From DAIPXZ01 sp036782995 (GTDB lineage Bacteria > Bacillota > Clostridia > Saccharofermentanales > Saccharofermentanaceae), in NCBI GenBank assembly GCA_036782995.1, contig DAIPXZ010000004.1, positions 1 to 64,000 on the forward strand: a stretch of DNA of 64,000 nucleotides. The letters run 5' to 3'. Shown here in pieces: positions 25,797-35,613 of the stretch. The notes under the pieces were generated by a model, which was given only the letters and a program-made list of their open reading frames with translations, had not been told where the DNA came from and did no database searches. The translations under genes were made by a program, and so were the position numbers. Position 1 is the stretch's first letter. Each line of letters starts with the position of its first letter.

Positions 25797-27145
25797 TATT
25801 CAGTAACTCCTGTCAAATCATATGGCGAACAATCCACAATCTTCACCAATACTTCATCACCCACAGATAATGGCTCTCTTGTAGCCGCTACATATACGGT
25901 AGAATCAATCTCAGGTGCATCACGGTATGTGCGTCCCAAGTAGAATATACCATCATCGGATACAGAATCAATAGTGACATTGACGATTTTTCCGAGAAGT
26001 TCTTGATTGGCATTAAGCGATATGTCTTGTTGAAGCGTCATGACCTTATCGTAGCGTCTTTGAGCGACATCAGAACGCACTCGTGGCTTCATGGAAAAAC
26101 CCAATGTGTTTTCTTCGGGTGAGTAAATAAAACAACCCAAGCAATTAAACTTCCATAGTTTTATGTTCTTGATTAAGTTATCAAAGTTCGATTTCTTTTC
26201 ACCCGGAAATCCGACCATAACCGTCGAGCGAATAACAATATCGGGAATCTCATCTCTGAGCTTCTGTAATGTATTTGTGATTGATTCGACCGTATCTCGA
26301 CGATGCATCTTTTTCAATATCTCATCATCGCCGTGCTGAACCGGAATGTCCAGATAGTGAAGAACCTTCGGGTTCGTTTTGATCTCATGAATCAATTCGT
26401 CATTCACACCATCAATATAGGCATACATGATACGAATACCATGAATCCCTTCAATCGCACCAAGTTGAGAAAGTAGCGTACTTAACATATGCTTCCGATA
26501 GAGATCTTTACCATAGCTAGTTGTATCTTGGGCCGCCAATATAATTTCGTGAAACCCTTGTTTCGCCAACGATTTCGCTTCTTCAATTATTTCTTCCATC
26601 GGACGAGAGATGTATTTACCTCGAATCATAGGAATCGCACAAAATGCACATCCATTTGAACAGCCTTCCGCAATCTTCAGCCATGCATAAGGCCTTGTTG
26701 ATACCATGCGATCGATGCGCATATGCGAAAGACTTCCAGGGCGACTAACGTATGCATTCCAGTCGCGATTCTTGTTCATTGAAAATAATGATTGAATGAT
26801 TTCACTGATTTGATGATAATGTCCTGTTCCAACAACAGCATCCACTTCAGGTAATGATTTACGAATTTCATCAGGATAGCGCTGAGAAAGACATCCGGTA
26901 ACCACAATATAAGATATGTGTCCATGAGGCTTCTTCATCGACGCGACTGATAAAATCGTATCAATTGCTTCCGTCTTCGCACTCTCAATAAAGCCACAAG
27001 TATTTATTATGGCTACGTCGGCTTTATCCATATCAGTAGTCACTTGATAACCATCATTGCGTAATATGGTCGTCATGCATTCCGCATCCACTAGATTCTT
27101 CGAACAACCTAATGTAATCATTGATACTATAGGGAGTGACTTCAT
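25796..27145 (-). CDS. rimO: Ribosomal protein S12 methylthiotransferase
   Basis: Radical SAM enzyme that methylthiolates an aspartate of S12. N-terminal MTTase domain (LGCSKNLVDAE, first cluster cysteines), radical-SAM motif CSNGCAFCAIP near residue 162 and a C-terminal TRAM domain from about residue 380. 449 aa. The NLVDAE sequence after the first cysteine is typical of RimO rather than MiaB. ATG at 27145 after a GAGG site. Confidence 0.94.
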   Translation of the reverse strand: MKSLPIVSMITLGCSKNLVDAECMTTILRNDGYQVTTDMDKADVAIINTCGFIESAKTEAIDTILSVASMKKPHGHISYIVVTGCLSQRYPDEIRKSLPEVDAVVGTGHYHQISEIIQSLFSMNKNRDWNAYVSRPGSLSHMRIDRMVSTRPYAWLKIAEGCSNGCAFCAIPMIRGKYISRPMEEIIEEAKSLAKQGFHEIILAAQDTTSYGKDLYRKHMLSTLLSQLGAIEGIHGIRIMYAYIDGVNDELIHEIKTNPKVLHYLDIPVQHGDDEILKKMHRRDTVESITNTLQKLRDEIPDIVIRSTVMVGFPGEKKSNFDNLIKNIKLWKFNCLGCFIYSPEENTLGFSMKPRVRSDVAQRRYDKVMTLQQDISLNANQELLGKIVNVTIDSVSDDGIFYLGRTYRDAPEIDSTVYVAATREPLSVGDEVLVKIVDCSPYDLTGVTE

Positions 27146-27182
27146 AAATCTGCCTCAATCTCTTCCGTAATCATAAATATCG

Positions 27183-27665
27183 TTATTGTACATCAACGAG
27201 TAATTTACGGAAAGAGGCAAGAGCCAAATTTGATGAATAGCCACGACCACCAAGAAAACGGATGGCACGTGCTAGCTCATGATTTAACTGATCATTCGTA
27301 AATTTTCGCCATTCATCAAGATCATATCGTGCCGTAATTAATGTGCGAATCGTCACAGCGTCATCATATTCTGATTTAGAAAGAATCGATTGAATCACAT
27401 CATCTGGAATGCCCATACCAGACAAACGATAGTGACTTGCCCGCTTTCCCTCCGTCTTCGTGCCGGATCGTTTACGTAATATACTATAGGCCATTCTTTC
27501 GTCATCGACATAGCCATCCTCCTTCATTTGAAGAATGACTTCATCGACGGTGTCTTCATCATATCCGCTATCTGTCAAATACGAACGAACACGTCCGGAC
27601 GAAGAGTAACCAATACCGATGTGTGATATTGCTCTCGATCGTGCCTCGCTTATTTGAGAATTCAA
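27183..27665 (-). CDS. recX: Regulatory protein RecX
   Basis: Modulator of RecA filament activity. 160 aa, helical, with the RecX-type three-helix repeats (DEVILQMKEDGYVDDERMAYSILRKR, MGIPDDVIQSIL and RAIRFLGGRGYSSNLAL). The likely start is TTG at 27665, preceded by AGAGGT. 11 bases after recA, so part of the SOS-controlled transcript. Confidence 0.88.
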   Translation of the reverse strand: MNSQISEARSRAISHIGIGYSSSGRVRSYLTDSGYDEDTVDEVILQMKEDGYVDDERMAYSILRKRSGTKTEGKRASHYRLSGMGIPDDVIQSILSKSEYDDAVTIRTLITARYDLDEWRKFTNDQLNHELARAIRFLGGRGYSSNLALASFRKLLVDVQ

Positions 27666-27676
27666 AGGTATACCTC

Positions 27677-28786
27677 TTAATCTTCGAAGCCAAGAATGTC
27701 AGAATCGGAAGAAGAAACATCTGCTTCTTCTGTGATTTCGTCTTCTTTCTTCTTCGCATAAGCCGCTCTAACCTTTGCCTCGATTTCATCTCGAACATCA
27801 ATATGTTCTTTCAAATAGTTTTTCGCATTATCCTTTCCCTGACCAATGCGCTGACCATTATAGGAGAACCATGAACCACTCTTCTCGACAATGTTCTTAT
27901 CTGCGGCCAAATCAATAATACAACCTTCTTTAGAAATACCCTCGCCATACATAATATCGAACTCTGCTTCACGGAAAGGCGGTGCCACTTTATTCTTTAC
28001 CACCTTAACACGTGTATGATTACCAATGACCTCCGTACCATTACGCAAAGACTCGGTACGACGAACGTCTAAACGTACCGATGAGTAGAATTTCAACGCA
28101 CGACCGCCTGTCGTAGTTTCAGGATTACCAAACATGATACCGACCTTCTCACGTAATTGGTTGATGAAGATACACACTGTGCTTGATTTAGCAATAATAC
28201 CCGTTAACTTACGAAGCGCCTGCGACATTAAGCGAGCCTGAAGTCCGACATGAGAATCACCCATCTCGCCATCGATTTCTGCCTTCGGTACTAATGCAGC
28301 AACAGAGTCAATGACAATTACATCAACAGCGCCGCTTCGAACTAATGCTTCTGTTATTTCAAGAGCTTGTTCACCAGTATCTGGTTGCGAAACGATTAAT
28401 TCATCAATATTTACACCGATTTTTTCTGCGTATATCGGGTCAAGAGCATGTTCGGCATCAATAAATGCAGCCGTACCGCCCTGCTTCTGAGATTCAGCAA
28501 CAATATGTAATGCAACAGTCGTCTTACCAGACGATTCAGGTCCATAAATCTCAACAACTCGACCCTTCGGAACACCACCGACTCCCAATGCCATATCAAG
28601 TGTCAATGCACCGGTCGGAATAACATCAACAGCCATTCCTGTCTGTTCGCCGAGCTTCATCACGGCGCCTTTTCCAAATTGCTTCTCAATCTGCATGAGT
28701 GCGGCATCAAGCGCCTTCGCGCGCTCGGAATCAACCTTCTTCGTTACATTCTGATCTGCCTTACTCTCTGTATTCTTCTTCGCCAT
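27677..28786 (-). CDS. recA: Recombinase RecA
   Basis: DNA strand-exchange ATPase and SOS co-protease. Walker A GPESSGKTTVALH near residue 77, MAW region DVIVIDSVAALVPKAEIDGE near residue 155, and L2/NQLREKVGIMFGNPETTTGG near residue 207. Acidic C-terminus. 369 aa from the ATG at 28786, which follows AAGGAGG; further upstream ATG codons would lie across the SOS box and promoter. Regulated by a LexA box and possibly by Spo0A-like boxes. Confidence 0.98.
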   Translation of the reverse strand: MAKKNTESKADQNVTKKVDSERAKALDAALMQIEKQFGKGAVMKLGEQTGMAVDVIPTGALTLDMALGVGGVPKGRVVEIYGPESSGKTTVALHIVAESQKQGGTAAFIDAEHALDPIYAEKIGVNIDELIVSQPDTGEQALEITEALVRSGAVDVIVIDSVAALVPKAEIDGEMGDSHVGLQARLMSQALRKLTGIIAKSSTVCIFINQLREKVGIMFGNPETTTGGRALKFYSSVRLDVRRTESLRNGTEVIGNHTRVKVVKNKVAPPFREAEFDIMYGEGISKEGCIIDLAADKNIVEKSGSWFSYNGQRIGQGKDNAKNYLKEHIDVRDEIEAKVRAAYAKKKEDEITEEADVSSSDSDILGFED

Positions 28787-28803
28787 GTGGTGAGCCTCCT
28801 TGT

Positions 28804-28816
28804 CGAACATTCGTTC
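28804..28816. promoter_or_regulatory. LexA/DinR SOS box of recA
   Basis: CGAACATTCGTTC matches the Gram-positive SOS box (GAAC-N4-GTTC). It lies a few bases downstream of the predicted recA transcription start, between promoter and ribosome site, the right place for repression. Confidence 0.85.
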
Positions 28817-28827
28817 TTTATGTTGAT

Positions 28828-28856
28828 ATGATAACAATAGGTTAAACTGAAGTCAA
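28828..28856 (-). promoter_or_regulatory. recA promoter
   Basis: TTGACT, exactly 17 bases, TATCAT on the minus strand; the SOS box follows immediately. Confidence 0.75.
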
Positions 28857-28858
28857 GC

Positions 28859-28893
28859 ATTTTCGATAGGTGAATTATCGACATTTTTCGACA
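28859..28893 (-). promoter_or_regulatory. Spo0A-box-like repeats upstream of the recA -35
   Basis: Minus-strand decamers TGTCGAAAAA and TGTCGATAAT, then TTCACC and TATCGAAAAT, ending 2 bases before the -35. The 15-base string TGTCGATAATTCACC is identical to the one upstream of yraN. Placement beside the -35 is that of Spo0A activator sites; binding is inferred. Confidence 0.5.
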
Positions 28894-28918
28894 AATTGTC
28901 GATTGAATAAGGATTCGA

Positions 28919-30541
28919 TTATGTATGATTCTTTCGGCGCAAAAGCCTTGATACAACTTTATCAAGTGCCACTCTCAGTTCATGCATTTTAAGAATCCAT
29001 GCCGTCATGAAATAAGTGACAATTCCAATGCCAGCTCGCACAAAGAGCCACAATAACGACGTAATTTTTGTAGATGGCTCAAACGGAATAAAATCAATCA
29101 AAAGCAATACGACAATCATCGATAGCAAACACACCAATGACTTCATGAGGAACACTATCATGCCGCGTGGACGAAGTGCTTTATTCTTTGAATATATAAA
29201 GCATAGAATTGTCATCGTAATTACACTAGTTGATGAATATGCGATTGTAAGCGAAATCGGTCCCATTCCTGCATTTATGAAAAACATGCAAAATGCAAAG
29301 TTCGATATCAATGTCACTAATCCGGCAAACAAAGGAATCTTTGTTTCGCCGACGGCATAAAAAGCTTGATTCATGATAAATATTACCGTATGCGTTATGA
29401 TCGCTAAACAGTATCCGGCAAGGAATGTTGCCACGGCACGCCCATTTTCCGGGGTATATGCAGAGCTCCAAGAATAAAGTCCCATAACGACGTCATAGCG
29501 CAACATAAAGAGCAAACCGGCGGACGGTATGGTCATAAATAGCGCATTTTTCAAGCTGGATGACAAGAGACGACTTGCTCCTTTGGTATCTCGTGCCGCC
29601 GCGAATGCAGCAAGATTTGGCAGCATGACATTACCGACTGCAACAGCAAATATTCCATATGGTAACTGCCATAAGGTCGAGGCTTGTCGAAGCGCATATA
29701 TCGAGCCTTCCGAGAAGCCACCTGCAAAAGAGTTCAATACCAGCATATTGAGCTGCACGATAGATGCAGAAATCAATATCGGAAGTGCAAGTCGCAGTAG
29801 TTTTCGAAAACCCGGGTCTTTAAAAGCAAAATTCGGTCGAAAATTCCGAATTTCTTTTCGTGCCATGACCAATTGGAAAAGGAAATACACGATGGCAGCA
29901 CCTAAGATACCGACACCTGTGAGGTAGAGAGCATCTTCGCTCGTTGCTCCGAGCAAAATGATTGCCAACAAAACACATATATTGTATACCGTTGGACCAA
30001 AAGCCGTTGAGGAGAACTTTTTATACGCATTCAAAATACCAATCAGAAGAGCCGCCAACATCATAAAGAAGATCTGCGGGAAAAGTGCACGAGACATGTT
30101 CGACGCCATTCGAACAATTTCTGAATCAGTATCCGGATTGACTAAGGAATACAGCGGAGTCGCAAATATGACGCCGATGAGTACCACGCAAAACATGATA
30201 ATCGCCATGAGTGTAATGAAGATACTGATGCTTCGCCAGCCCTTCTTCTCTTCTTTACGTTCAATAGCGCGGGAGAGCGATGGTGTAATGGCGGCTTGAA
30301 TCGAACCGCCGACCAATAGCGAAAAGAAAAAGTCCGGAATAACGAATGCAAGAGTAAATGCATCACGATATTCCGCACTTTGAAAGCGAATACTGACAAA
30401 AATATCGCGCAAAAATCCGGAGCCCTTCGAAAGAATCAGCCCGATAATCATAAGCACCGTCGCAATGGCCATACCTTTGCCCTTGGACGATGCGGATGAT
30501 GATTTTTGTGATTGTTTTGACAATTCAGAAGATGAACTCAT
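28919..30541 (-). CDS. murJ: Lipid II flippase MurJ
   Basis: MviN/MurJ-family membrane protein that moves the peptidoglycan precursor lipid II across the cytoplasmic membrane. 540 aa with about 13-14 membrane helices; starts with a 25-residue Ser/Lys-rich tail, then GLILSKGSGFLRDIFVSIRFQ, typical of the family. C-terminal tail is Arg/Lys-rich. The ATG overlaps the cinA stop (ATGA). Last gene of the proC-to-murJ operon. Confidence 0.92.
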   Translation of the reverse strand: MSSSSELSKQSQKSSSASSKGKGMAIATVLMIIGLILSKGSGFLRDIFVSIRFQSAEYRDAFTLAFVIPDFFFSLLVGGSIQAAITPSLSRAIERKEEKKGWRSISIFITLMAIIMFCVVLIGVIFATPLYSLVNPDTDSEIVRMASNMSRALFPQIFFMMLAALLIGILNAYKKFSSTAFGPTVYNICVLLAIILLGATSEDALYLTGVGILGAAIVYFLFQLVMARKEIRNFRPNFAFKDPGFRKLLRLALPILISASIVQLNMLVLNSFAGGFSEGSIYALRQASTLWQLPYGIFAVAVGNVMLPNLAAFAAARDTKGASRLLSSSLKNALFMTIPSAGLLFMLRYDVVMGLYSWSSAYTPENGRAVATFLAGYCLAIITHTVIFIMNQAFYAVGETKIPLFAGLVTLISNFAFCMFFINAGMGPISLTIAYSSTSVITMTILCFIYSKNKALRPRGMIVFLMKSLVCLLSMIVVLLLIDFIPFEPSTKITSLLWLFVRAGIGIVTYFMTAWILKMHELRVALDKVVSRLLRRKNHT

Positions 30542-31815
30542 GAAAGCCTCTTACGAATAAGATTAAATGCATGCAACACGGCCACACGGCGAATACGCAT
30601 GCGATTACCGCTTAAGTGAATTTCTTTTACTTCGGTTCCGTTCTCATCGGCAATCGCCAAATATACGAGACCAACCGGCTTTTTCTCCGTTTCTCCCGTT
30701 GGACCAGCAATACCTGTGATGGAGATGGCAATATCGGTTTTTAAGAGCTTTCGTGCGCCTTCGGCCATTTCCTGTGCGCATTCACGACTAACCGCGCCTA
30801 AGGAACCTAACATGTCCTCAGACACACCGAGAACATTCGTTTTAATTGAGTTACCGTATGAAACAATAGCCCCCATAAAAACCTGTGAAGCACCAGGAAC
30901 ATCAACAAATTCGGAGGAAACCATGCCGGCGGTACAGCTTTCTGCAAATGAAACGGTTTTACCATTCTTTAGAAGTAAATCGAATGCAACTTGCTTCATC
31001 GAACGCGTACCGATTTCATAGATGTTTTGTCCAAATCGCTCTTGCATTGTTGCAATAATCGGCGATATGAGGTCTTCTTCTTTCTCACCCTGTAGAGTTC
31101 TTTGCGTGATGCGGAACATGCACTCACCCTCCGCAGCATATGGTGCAATCGTAGGATTCGTTTGTTTATCAATCAAATCACCAATACGTTCAGCGGCTTC
31201 GGATTCGCCAATTTCAAAAAGATGTACATATTTCGTAGTGAATGTATACTCACTCATGTTTTCAAGAACCGGACGAACTTCCGAATTGAACATAAGCGTT
31301 GTTTCTGATGGAGGCCCGGGTAAAAGAATCAAGTGAACGATACGATCTGGATCTTCATCTGTCGGTGCAGATGTCGTAAACATGGCACCTGGGGCTGTTC
31401 CATTATGATTCGCGAAAATTGTCGCGTTCTCTGGCAACATGGCTTGTTTTTTGTTGCTCTTTGGCATGTTTCGGCATAGCCTACGGAAGTATGCACTCAT
31501 ATTCTTGTAGCTTTCCTCATCAAAAACCAATTCTTTACCAGCAACCTTAGCCGCAACAGACATGGTTATGTCATCCGTGGTCGGTCCAAGGCCACCAGTC
31601 AAAATGATAAGGTCCGCACGCATGGCGCTCTCTTGAATTTGTTTGGCCAAACGTTCGTCATTATCGCCGACAACAATCTGGCGATACGAAGGGATACCCA
31701 AAGAAACGAGTTCTTTTGCTAAAAATTGTGAGTTTGTATTTAACGTGTGTCCCATTAATAATTCGGTTCCAACACAAATGATTTCCGCCGACTCGATATA
31801 TTTTTTCTCGCTCAC
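30538..31815 (-). CDS. cinA: CinA family protein (competence/damage-inducible, NMN amidohydrolase-type)
   Basis: Two-domain protein: N-terminal MoCF/COG1058 domain with ICVGTELLMGHTLNTNSQFL and LTGGLGPTTDDITM, and C-terminal CinA amidase domain (about residues 265-420) with SFAESCTAGMVSSEF and SITGIAGPTGETEKKPVG. In characterised homologues these act in pyridine nucleotide salvage; in streptococci it travels with recA. 425 aa. The start is GTG at 31815 after AAAGGAAG. Confidence 0.92.
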   Translation of the reverse strand: MSEKKYIESAEIICVGTELLMGHTLNTNSQFLAKELVSLGIPSYRQIVVGDNDERLAKQIQESAMRADLIILTGGLGPTTDDITMSVAAKVAGKELVFDEESYKNMSAYFRRLCRNMPKSNKKQAMLPENATIFANHNGTAPGAMFTTSAPTDEDPDRIVHLILLPGPPSETTLMFNSEVRPVLENMSEYTFTTKYVHLFEIGESEAAERIGDLIDKQTNPTIAPYAAEGECMFRITQRTLQGEKEEDLISPIIATMQERFGQNIYEIGTRSMKQVAFDLLLKNGKTVSFAESCTAGMVSSEFVDVPGASQVFMGAIVSYGNSIKTNVLGVSEDMLGSLGAVSRECAQEMAEGARKLLKTDIAISITGIAGPTGETEKKPVGLVYLAIADENGTEVKEIHLSGNRMRIRRVAVLHAFNLIRKRLS

Positions 31816-31819
31816 AGTA

Positions 31820-32686
31820 TTACTTCCTTTCCATGATGTGTTCGTAAGCCTCTAATGTGTTTTGTAAAAGCATGGTGATGGTCATCGGGCCTACGCCCCC
31901 CGGTACTGGTGTAATTGCCGATGCAATTTCAGATACTTCATCAAAGCAAACATCACCTTTTACCTTGCCATTTTCATCACGATTAATTCCGACATCGATG
32001 ACAACAGCGCCAGGCTTTACGAAATCCTTCGTAACAAAGCCGATTTTTCCAATAGCGGCAATCAATATATCGGCATCTCGGCATAGTGCCGGAAGATTCT
32101 TTGTTCGAGAATGAGCAATCGTTACCGTAGCATTTTCTTGTAGCATTAATTGTGAAACCGGCTTACCGACAATGTTGCTTCTTCCGATTACCACACAATG
32201 CTTTCCCGTAATATCTACGTTTGCAAACTTTAATAGCTCAACACAGCCTTTCGGTGTGCACGATACCAAGCAGTCTCTGCCAATGGCAAGAAGGCCTTTA
32301 TTTACCGGATGAAAGCCGTCTACGTCTTTTTCAGGTGTGATATTGCAAATCACAGAGAATTCATCCATATGTTTCGGCAAAGGAAGCTGACAGAGAATAC
32401 CATGAACTTTATCATCATGATTTAGAGTATCAATTAATTCGATGAGTTCGTCTTCGGTAGCATTTGCAGGAAGTGAATAGCCGAATGACTTAATTCCGAC
32501 TTGTTCGCACGCTTTCTTCTTATTATTCACATAGATTGATGAAGCTGGATCTTCGCCGACTTGAATTACGGCAAGTCCCGGCAAGATTTCGTACTTTTGC
32601 TTGTATTCCTCCACCTTTTGAATCATGTCTTGGCGCAAATTAGCCGACAATTCTTTTCCCGAAATAATGGTTGCACTCATGTTCAT
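31820..32686 (-). CDS. folD: Bifunctional methylenetetrahydrofolate dehydrogenase/cyclohydrolase
   Basis: Interconverts methylene-, methenyl- and formyl-THF for one-carbon metabolism. Motifs: VGEDPASSIYVNNKKKACEQ with the catalytic lysine near residue 57, CQLPLPKHMDE, GRSNIVGKPVSQLML and the C-terminal PVPGGVGPMTITMLLQNT. 288 aa. The first ATG overlaps the ftsK stop (ATGA); an ATG two codons later is better spaced from GGGAG, so the exact start is uncertain. Confidence 0.96.
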   Translation of the reverse strand: MNMSATIISGKELSANLRQDMIQKVEEYKQKYEILPGLAVIQVGEDPASSIYVNNKKKACEQVGIKSFGYSLPANATEDELIELIDTLNHDDKVHGILCQLPLPKHMDEFSVICNITPEKDVDGFHPVNKGLLAIGRDCLVSCTPKGCVELLKFANVDITGKHCVVIGRSNIVGKPVSQLMLQENATVTIAHSRTKNLPALCRDADILIAAIGKIGFVTKDFVKPGAVVIDVGINRDENGKVKGDVCFDEVSEIASAITPVPGGVGPMTITMLLQNTLEAYEHIMERK

Positions 32687-35613
32687 TCATCTCCCTTTTT
32701 TGCTTGTATTTCTAACCATTGTGTTTGCGTGATTAATAGCTTTCGCGGTTTGCTTCCCTCAAATGGGCCAATATAGCCCTTCATCTCCATACGGTCAATT
32801 AGGCGCGAAGCTCTCGGATATCCGACCCCCAGTTTTCTTTGCAAAATGGAAACTGAAGCCATCTTGGCCTGCAATACAATCTCGACAGCATCCGGCAGAA
32901 GTTCATCTTCGTCTTCGTCTTTTGTACGTGAAGTTACAGCCACCCCACCTTTGCCCGTTGATGTGATTTGCTGGGCGAGGTCCATATCATATTCAATAGC
33001 GTTCTTCTGTTTATGGTAACGAACAATATCTTCGACTTCCTTGTCGGAGACAAAAGCGCCCTGTCCACGTTGCGGTTTCGCCGCACTTTGTGGATAGTAA
33101 AGCATATCGCCCTTTCCTAAAAGCTTTTCAGCGCCTACCATATCCAATATTGTTCGACTGTCCACTTGGCTGGAGACAGCGAATGCAATTCTCGACGGAA
33201 TGTTGGCCTTAATTACACCTGTAATAACATCAACGGAAGGTCTTTGCGTAGCAATCAGTAAATGAATGCCTGCCGCACGTGCCAATGCCGTTAAACGAGA
33301 AATGGATTCTTCGACATCCTTGGAAGCGACTTGCATCAAATCGGCAAGCTCGTCGATAACGACCAAAATCAATGGAATCTCTTTCTCTCCATTCAAACGC
33401 TGGTACTCGTTGTACCCTTTAAAATCACGTACGCTTGCTTCAGCAAAATAGGCGTAACGTCGTAGCATCTCACCAACCACCCAATTAAGCGTATTTGCCG
33501 CTTTTTTCGGGTCCGTTACCACAGGGCTCAAAAGATGAGGAATTCCGTTATACACGGATAATTCAACCACCTTCGGGTCAATCATAATCATCTTAACTTG
33601 ATCCGGGCTCGCTTTGCACAAGATACTAATCAACATAGAATTAATACAAACAGATTTACCAGATCCTGTGGCACCAGCGATAAGTAAGTGAGGCATGGTT
33701 GCCAAATCACATAAAATTGGTTTGCCCGGAATGTCTTTTCCGAGAGCTACCGTAAGAGGAGATGTTGCCGCTTTAAAAGCATCCGATTCGAGCAGATTTC
33801 CGAGATAAACCGGCGATGTTTTGCGATTCGGAATCTCAATACCGATAGCGGATTTACCAGGAATCGGTGCTTCGATACGTACACCTGCCGATGCCATAGC
33901 TAATGCAATATCATCAGTAAGAGCAACGATACGGCTTACCTTTATTCCCGGTGCCGGTACCAATTCATAACGTGTGATGGCAGGACCTCTCGTTACTGCG
34001 TTAAGTCGCGTTTCAATTCCAAAGCTTTGCAAAGCAGCTACTAATTTCTGACCATCTGCGTCCGCCCCGTTTGTCAGTGTATTCGTTGCCGTCGGGCGAT
34101 CATGTGCAAGAAGACGTGTCGGAGCCGGAACATACGGATGCGCTGATGCTTTCGGAGCCGGAACTGTTTTTGCTACAGCACCGACATTGCTTCTTCGCAT
34201 TTGATTATTCATACTGCCTTCCGAAGTTACACCCGCGTAAACATTCCCCGAAACGACTGCGCGTCTCGGTTGTTCTGTAGGCGGTGCATCAAATGTTCGT
34301 ACTTCCGTTTGTTCTTCTGTATTCCATTCTGTATGAATTTCAGAAGCCATATTGGGGTCCGGATTCGAATCGACAAAAGCTTCCATCGGAGCACTGTTAT
34401 CGCTGTGTGCGGAATGAGAGAGGATGTCCGGATTCGAATCGACAAAAGCTTCCATCGGAGGTAGATTCGGCACACGTATCTGTGTTCCGCCTTTTTCGTG
34501 TCGCTTAACAATCACGCCGTCCTCGTCCGTTTCATAAAGAATACCGGTCGCCGTGTCACGGAACAGTGACGGAGCATTGGCGTCGTTCATTTCGGAACGG
34601 TTCTGCGGTACTGTTTTCGGTGGTTCAGGCGGTAAATCATACCAACTCGGTTCATCTTCTTTTTGAGCCGGTTTTGCATAATCAGGAACCTTGCCCTGCG
34701 CAACCTCGCTAAAAGCGATGTCCACCTTCGGATCATATGGAATATCGACCTTTCTTGATTCCGGAGCCATATCCACGTCCTGGCTCAAATCAAAATCAAA
34801 GGATTTCTCTTTTTCATGTCGCGGTACTTCGTTCATACGAACTGGTGTACCCTCCAAATCAATAAAACCTTGCGGCCCGTCTGGTACTTCGTTGAACGGA
34901 GAAGGATTAATCGGTAAAAATGTGCCTCCGTGCTCCGCTCTTCTTCTGGATTCCTCGTATTGTCTTGCCGCTTCGCGATTTTGTTTGATTGCTTCTCCGG
35001 CCTTTTGACTCGTAACACGAATAACACGCGCTGTATTTGCAGCGGTTTTCGTAATCGATACATTAAAGATGAGAACAATTTGCGAAAGAATAAAAGTCAG
35101 TATGATTAGGATAGCGCCTGCTTTAGCCGCAACTGCCTGCAAGCCTAATGCGATGGAGCCACCAATCACACCACCCGGCAAAAGTACTGTGCCTTCTTTG
35201 GCGCCTAAAAGTGATGGTTTCATGCCCGACTTCCATAGAAGTGCAATTGCTTTATTCGCCATCGGCTCATTCGTAGGTGGAGTTCCGGATGACGCTTTGA
35301 CGAGTGTTGGCGATATAGTAAGGATAGCAAGAAATGCAGAAATGCATATCAATAATAGTAAAACGGATAAGACGCGAACCGGTGTGACACCCGATCGTTT
35401 TTCCACGAAAAAATCAATGGCAGCATAGATGAAGAGAACCGGAATTGCATATGAAGTCACACCAATAAGGCCTGTTCCCACGGTACGAAGAAATGTACCA
35501 AGTACACCGGTGACCGAAAGCGGCAAATAATAGGACAAGCCTAAAAGCACTGCCACAGCAAACAGCAAAACTCCCGTTATCTCATGTTGCTTTTGATAAC
35601 GCTTCTCATCCAT
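32683..35613 (-). CDS. ftsK: DNA translocase FtsK/SpoIIIE
   Basis: Membrane-anchored motor that pumps DNA at septa. N-terminal membrane domain with about four helices (residues 12-190), a long variable linker (190-500), alpha/beta motor with Walker A GATGSGKSVCINSML near residue 641 and Walker B LVVIDELADLM, and a C-terminal winged-helix gamma domain (VSILQRKLGVGYPRASRLIDRME) that reads polar DNA motifs. 976 aa. The linker contains an exact 35-base direct repeat. The ATG overlaps the upstream nudix stop by one base. Confidence 0.96.
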   Translation of the reverse strand: MDEKRYQKQHEITGVLLFAVAVLLGLSYYLPLSVTGVLGTFLRTVGTGLIGVTSYAIPVLFIYAAIDFFVEKRSGVTPVRVLSVLLLLICISAFLAILTISPTLVKASSGTPPTNEPMANKAIALLWKSGMKPSLLGAKEGTVLLPGGVIGGSIALGLQAVAAKAGAILIILTFILSQIVLIFNVSITKTAANTARVIRVTSQKAGEAIKQNREAARQYEESRRRAEHGGTFLPINPSPFNEVPDGPQGFIDLEGTPVRMNEVPRHEKEKSFDFDLSQDVDMAPESRKVDIPYDPKVDIAFSEVAQGKVPDYAKPAQKEDEPSWYDLPPEPPKTVPQNRSEMNDANAPSLFRDTATGILYETDEDGVIVKRHEKGGTQIRVPNLPPMEAFVDSNPDILSHSAHSDNSAPMEAFVDSNPDPNMASEIHTEWNTEEQTEVRTFDAPPTEQPRRAVVSGNVYAGVTSEGSMNNQMRRSNVGAVAKTVPAPKASAHPYVPAPTRLLAHDRPTATNTLTNGADADGQKLVAALQSFGIETRLNAVTRGPAITRYELVPAPGIKVSRIVALTDDIALAMASAGVRIEAPIPGKSAIGIEIPNRKTSPVYLGNLLESDAFKAATSPLTVALGKDIPGKPILCDLATMPHLLIAGATGSGKSVCINSMLISILCKASPDQVKMIMIDPKVVELSVYNGIPHLLSPVVTDPKKAANTLNWVVGEMLRRYAYFAEASVRDFKGYNEYQRLNGEKEIPLILVVIDELADLMQVASKDVEESISRLTALARAAGIHLLIATQRPSVDVITGVIKANIPSRIAFAVSSQVDSRTILDMVGAEKLLGKGDMLYYPQSAAKPQRGQGAFVSDKEVEDIVRYHKQKNAIEYDMDLAQQITSTGKGGVAVTSRTKDEDEDELLPDAVEIVLQAKMASVSILQRKLGVGYPRASRLIDRMEMKGYIGPFEGSKPRKLLITQTQWLEIQAKKGDE
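34357..34460. repeat. Exact 35-base direct repeat inside the ftsK linker
   Basis: Copies at 34357-34391 and 34426-34460 are identical and 69 bases (23 codons) apart, encoding MEAFVDSNPD twice. A recent in-frame tandem duplication in a disordered linker is the simplest reading. Confidence 0.9.

Noticed and set aside
30826..30837. GAACATTCGTTT as a second SOS box
   Set aside because: It lies inside the cinA coding region, is imperfect, and no promoter is near it.
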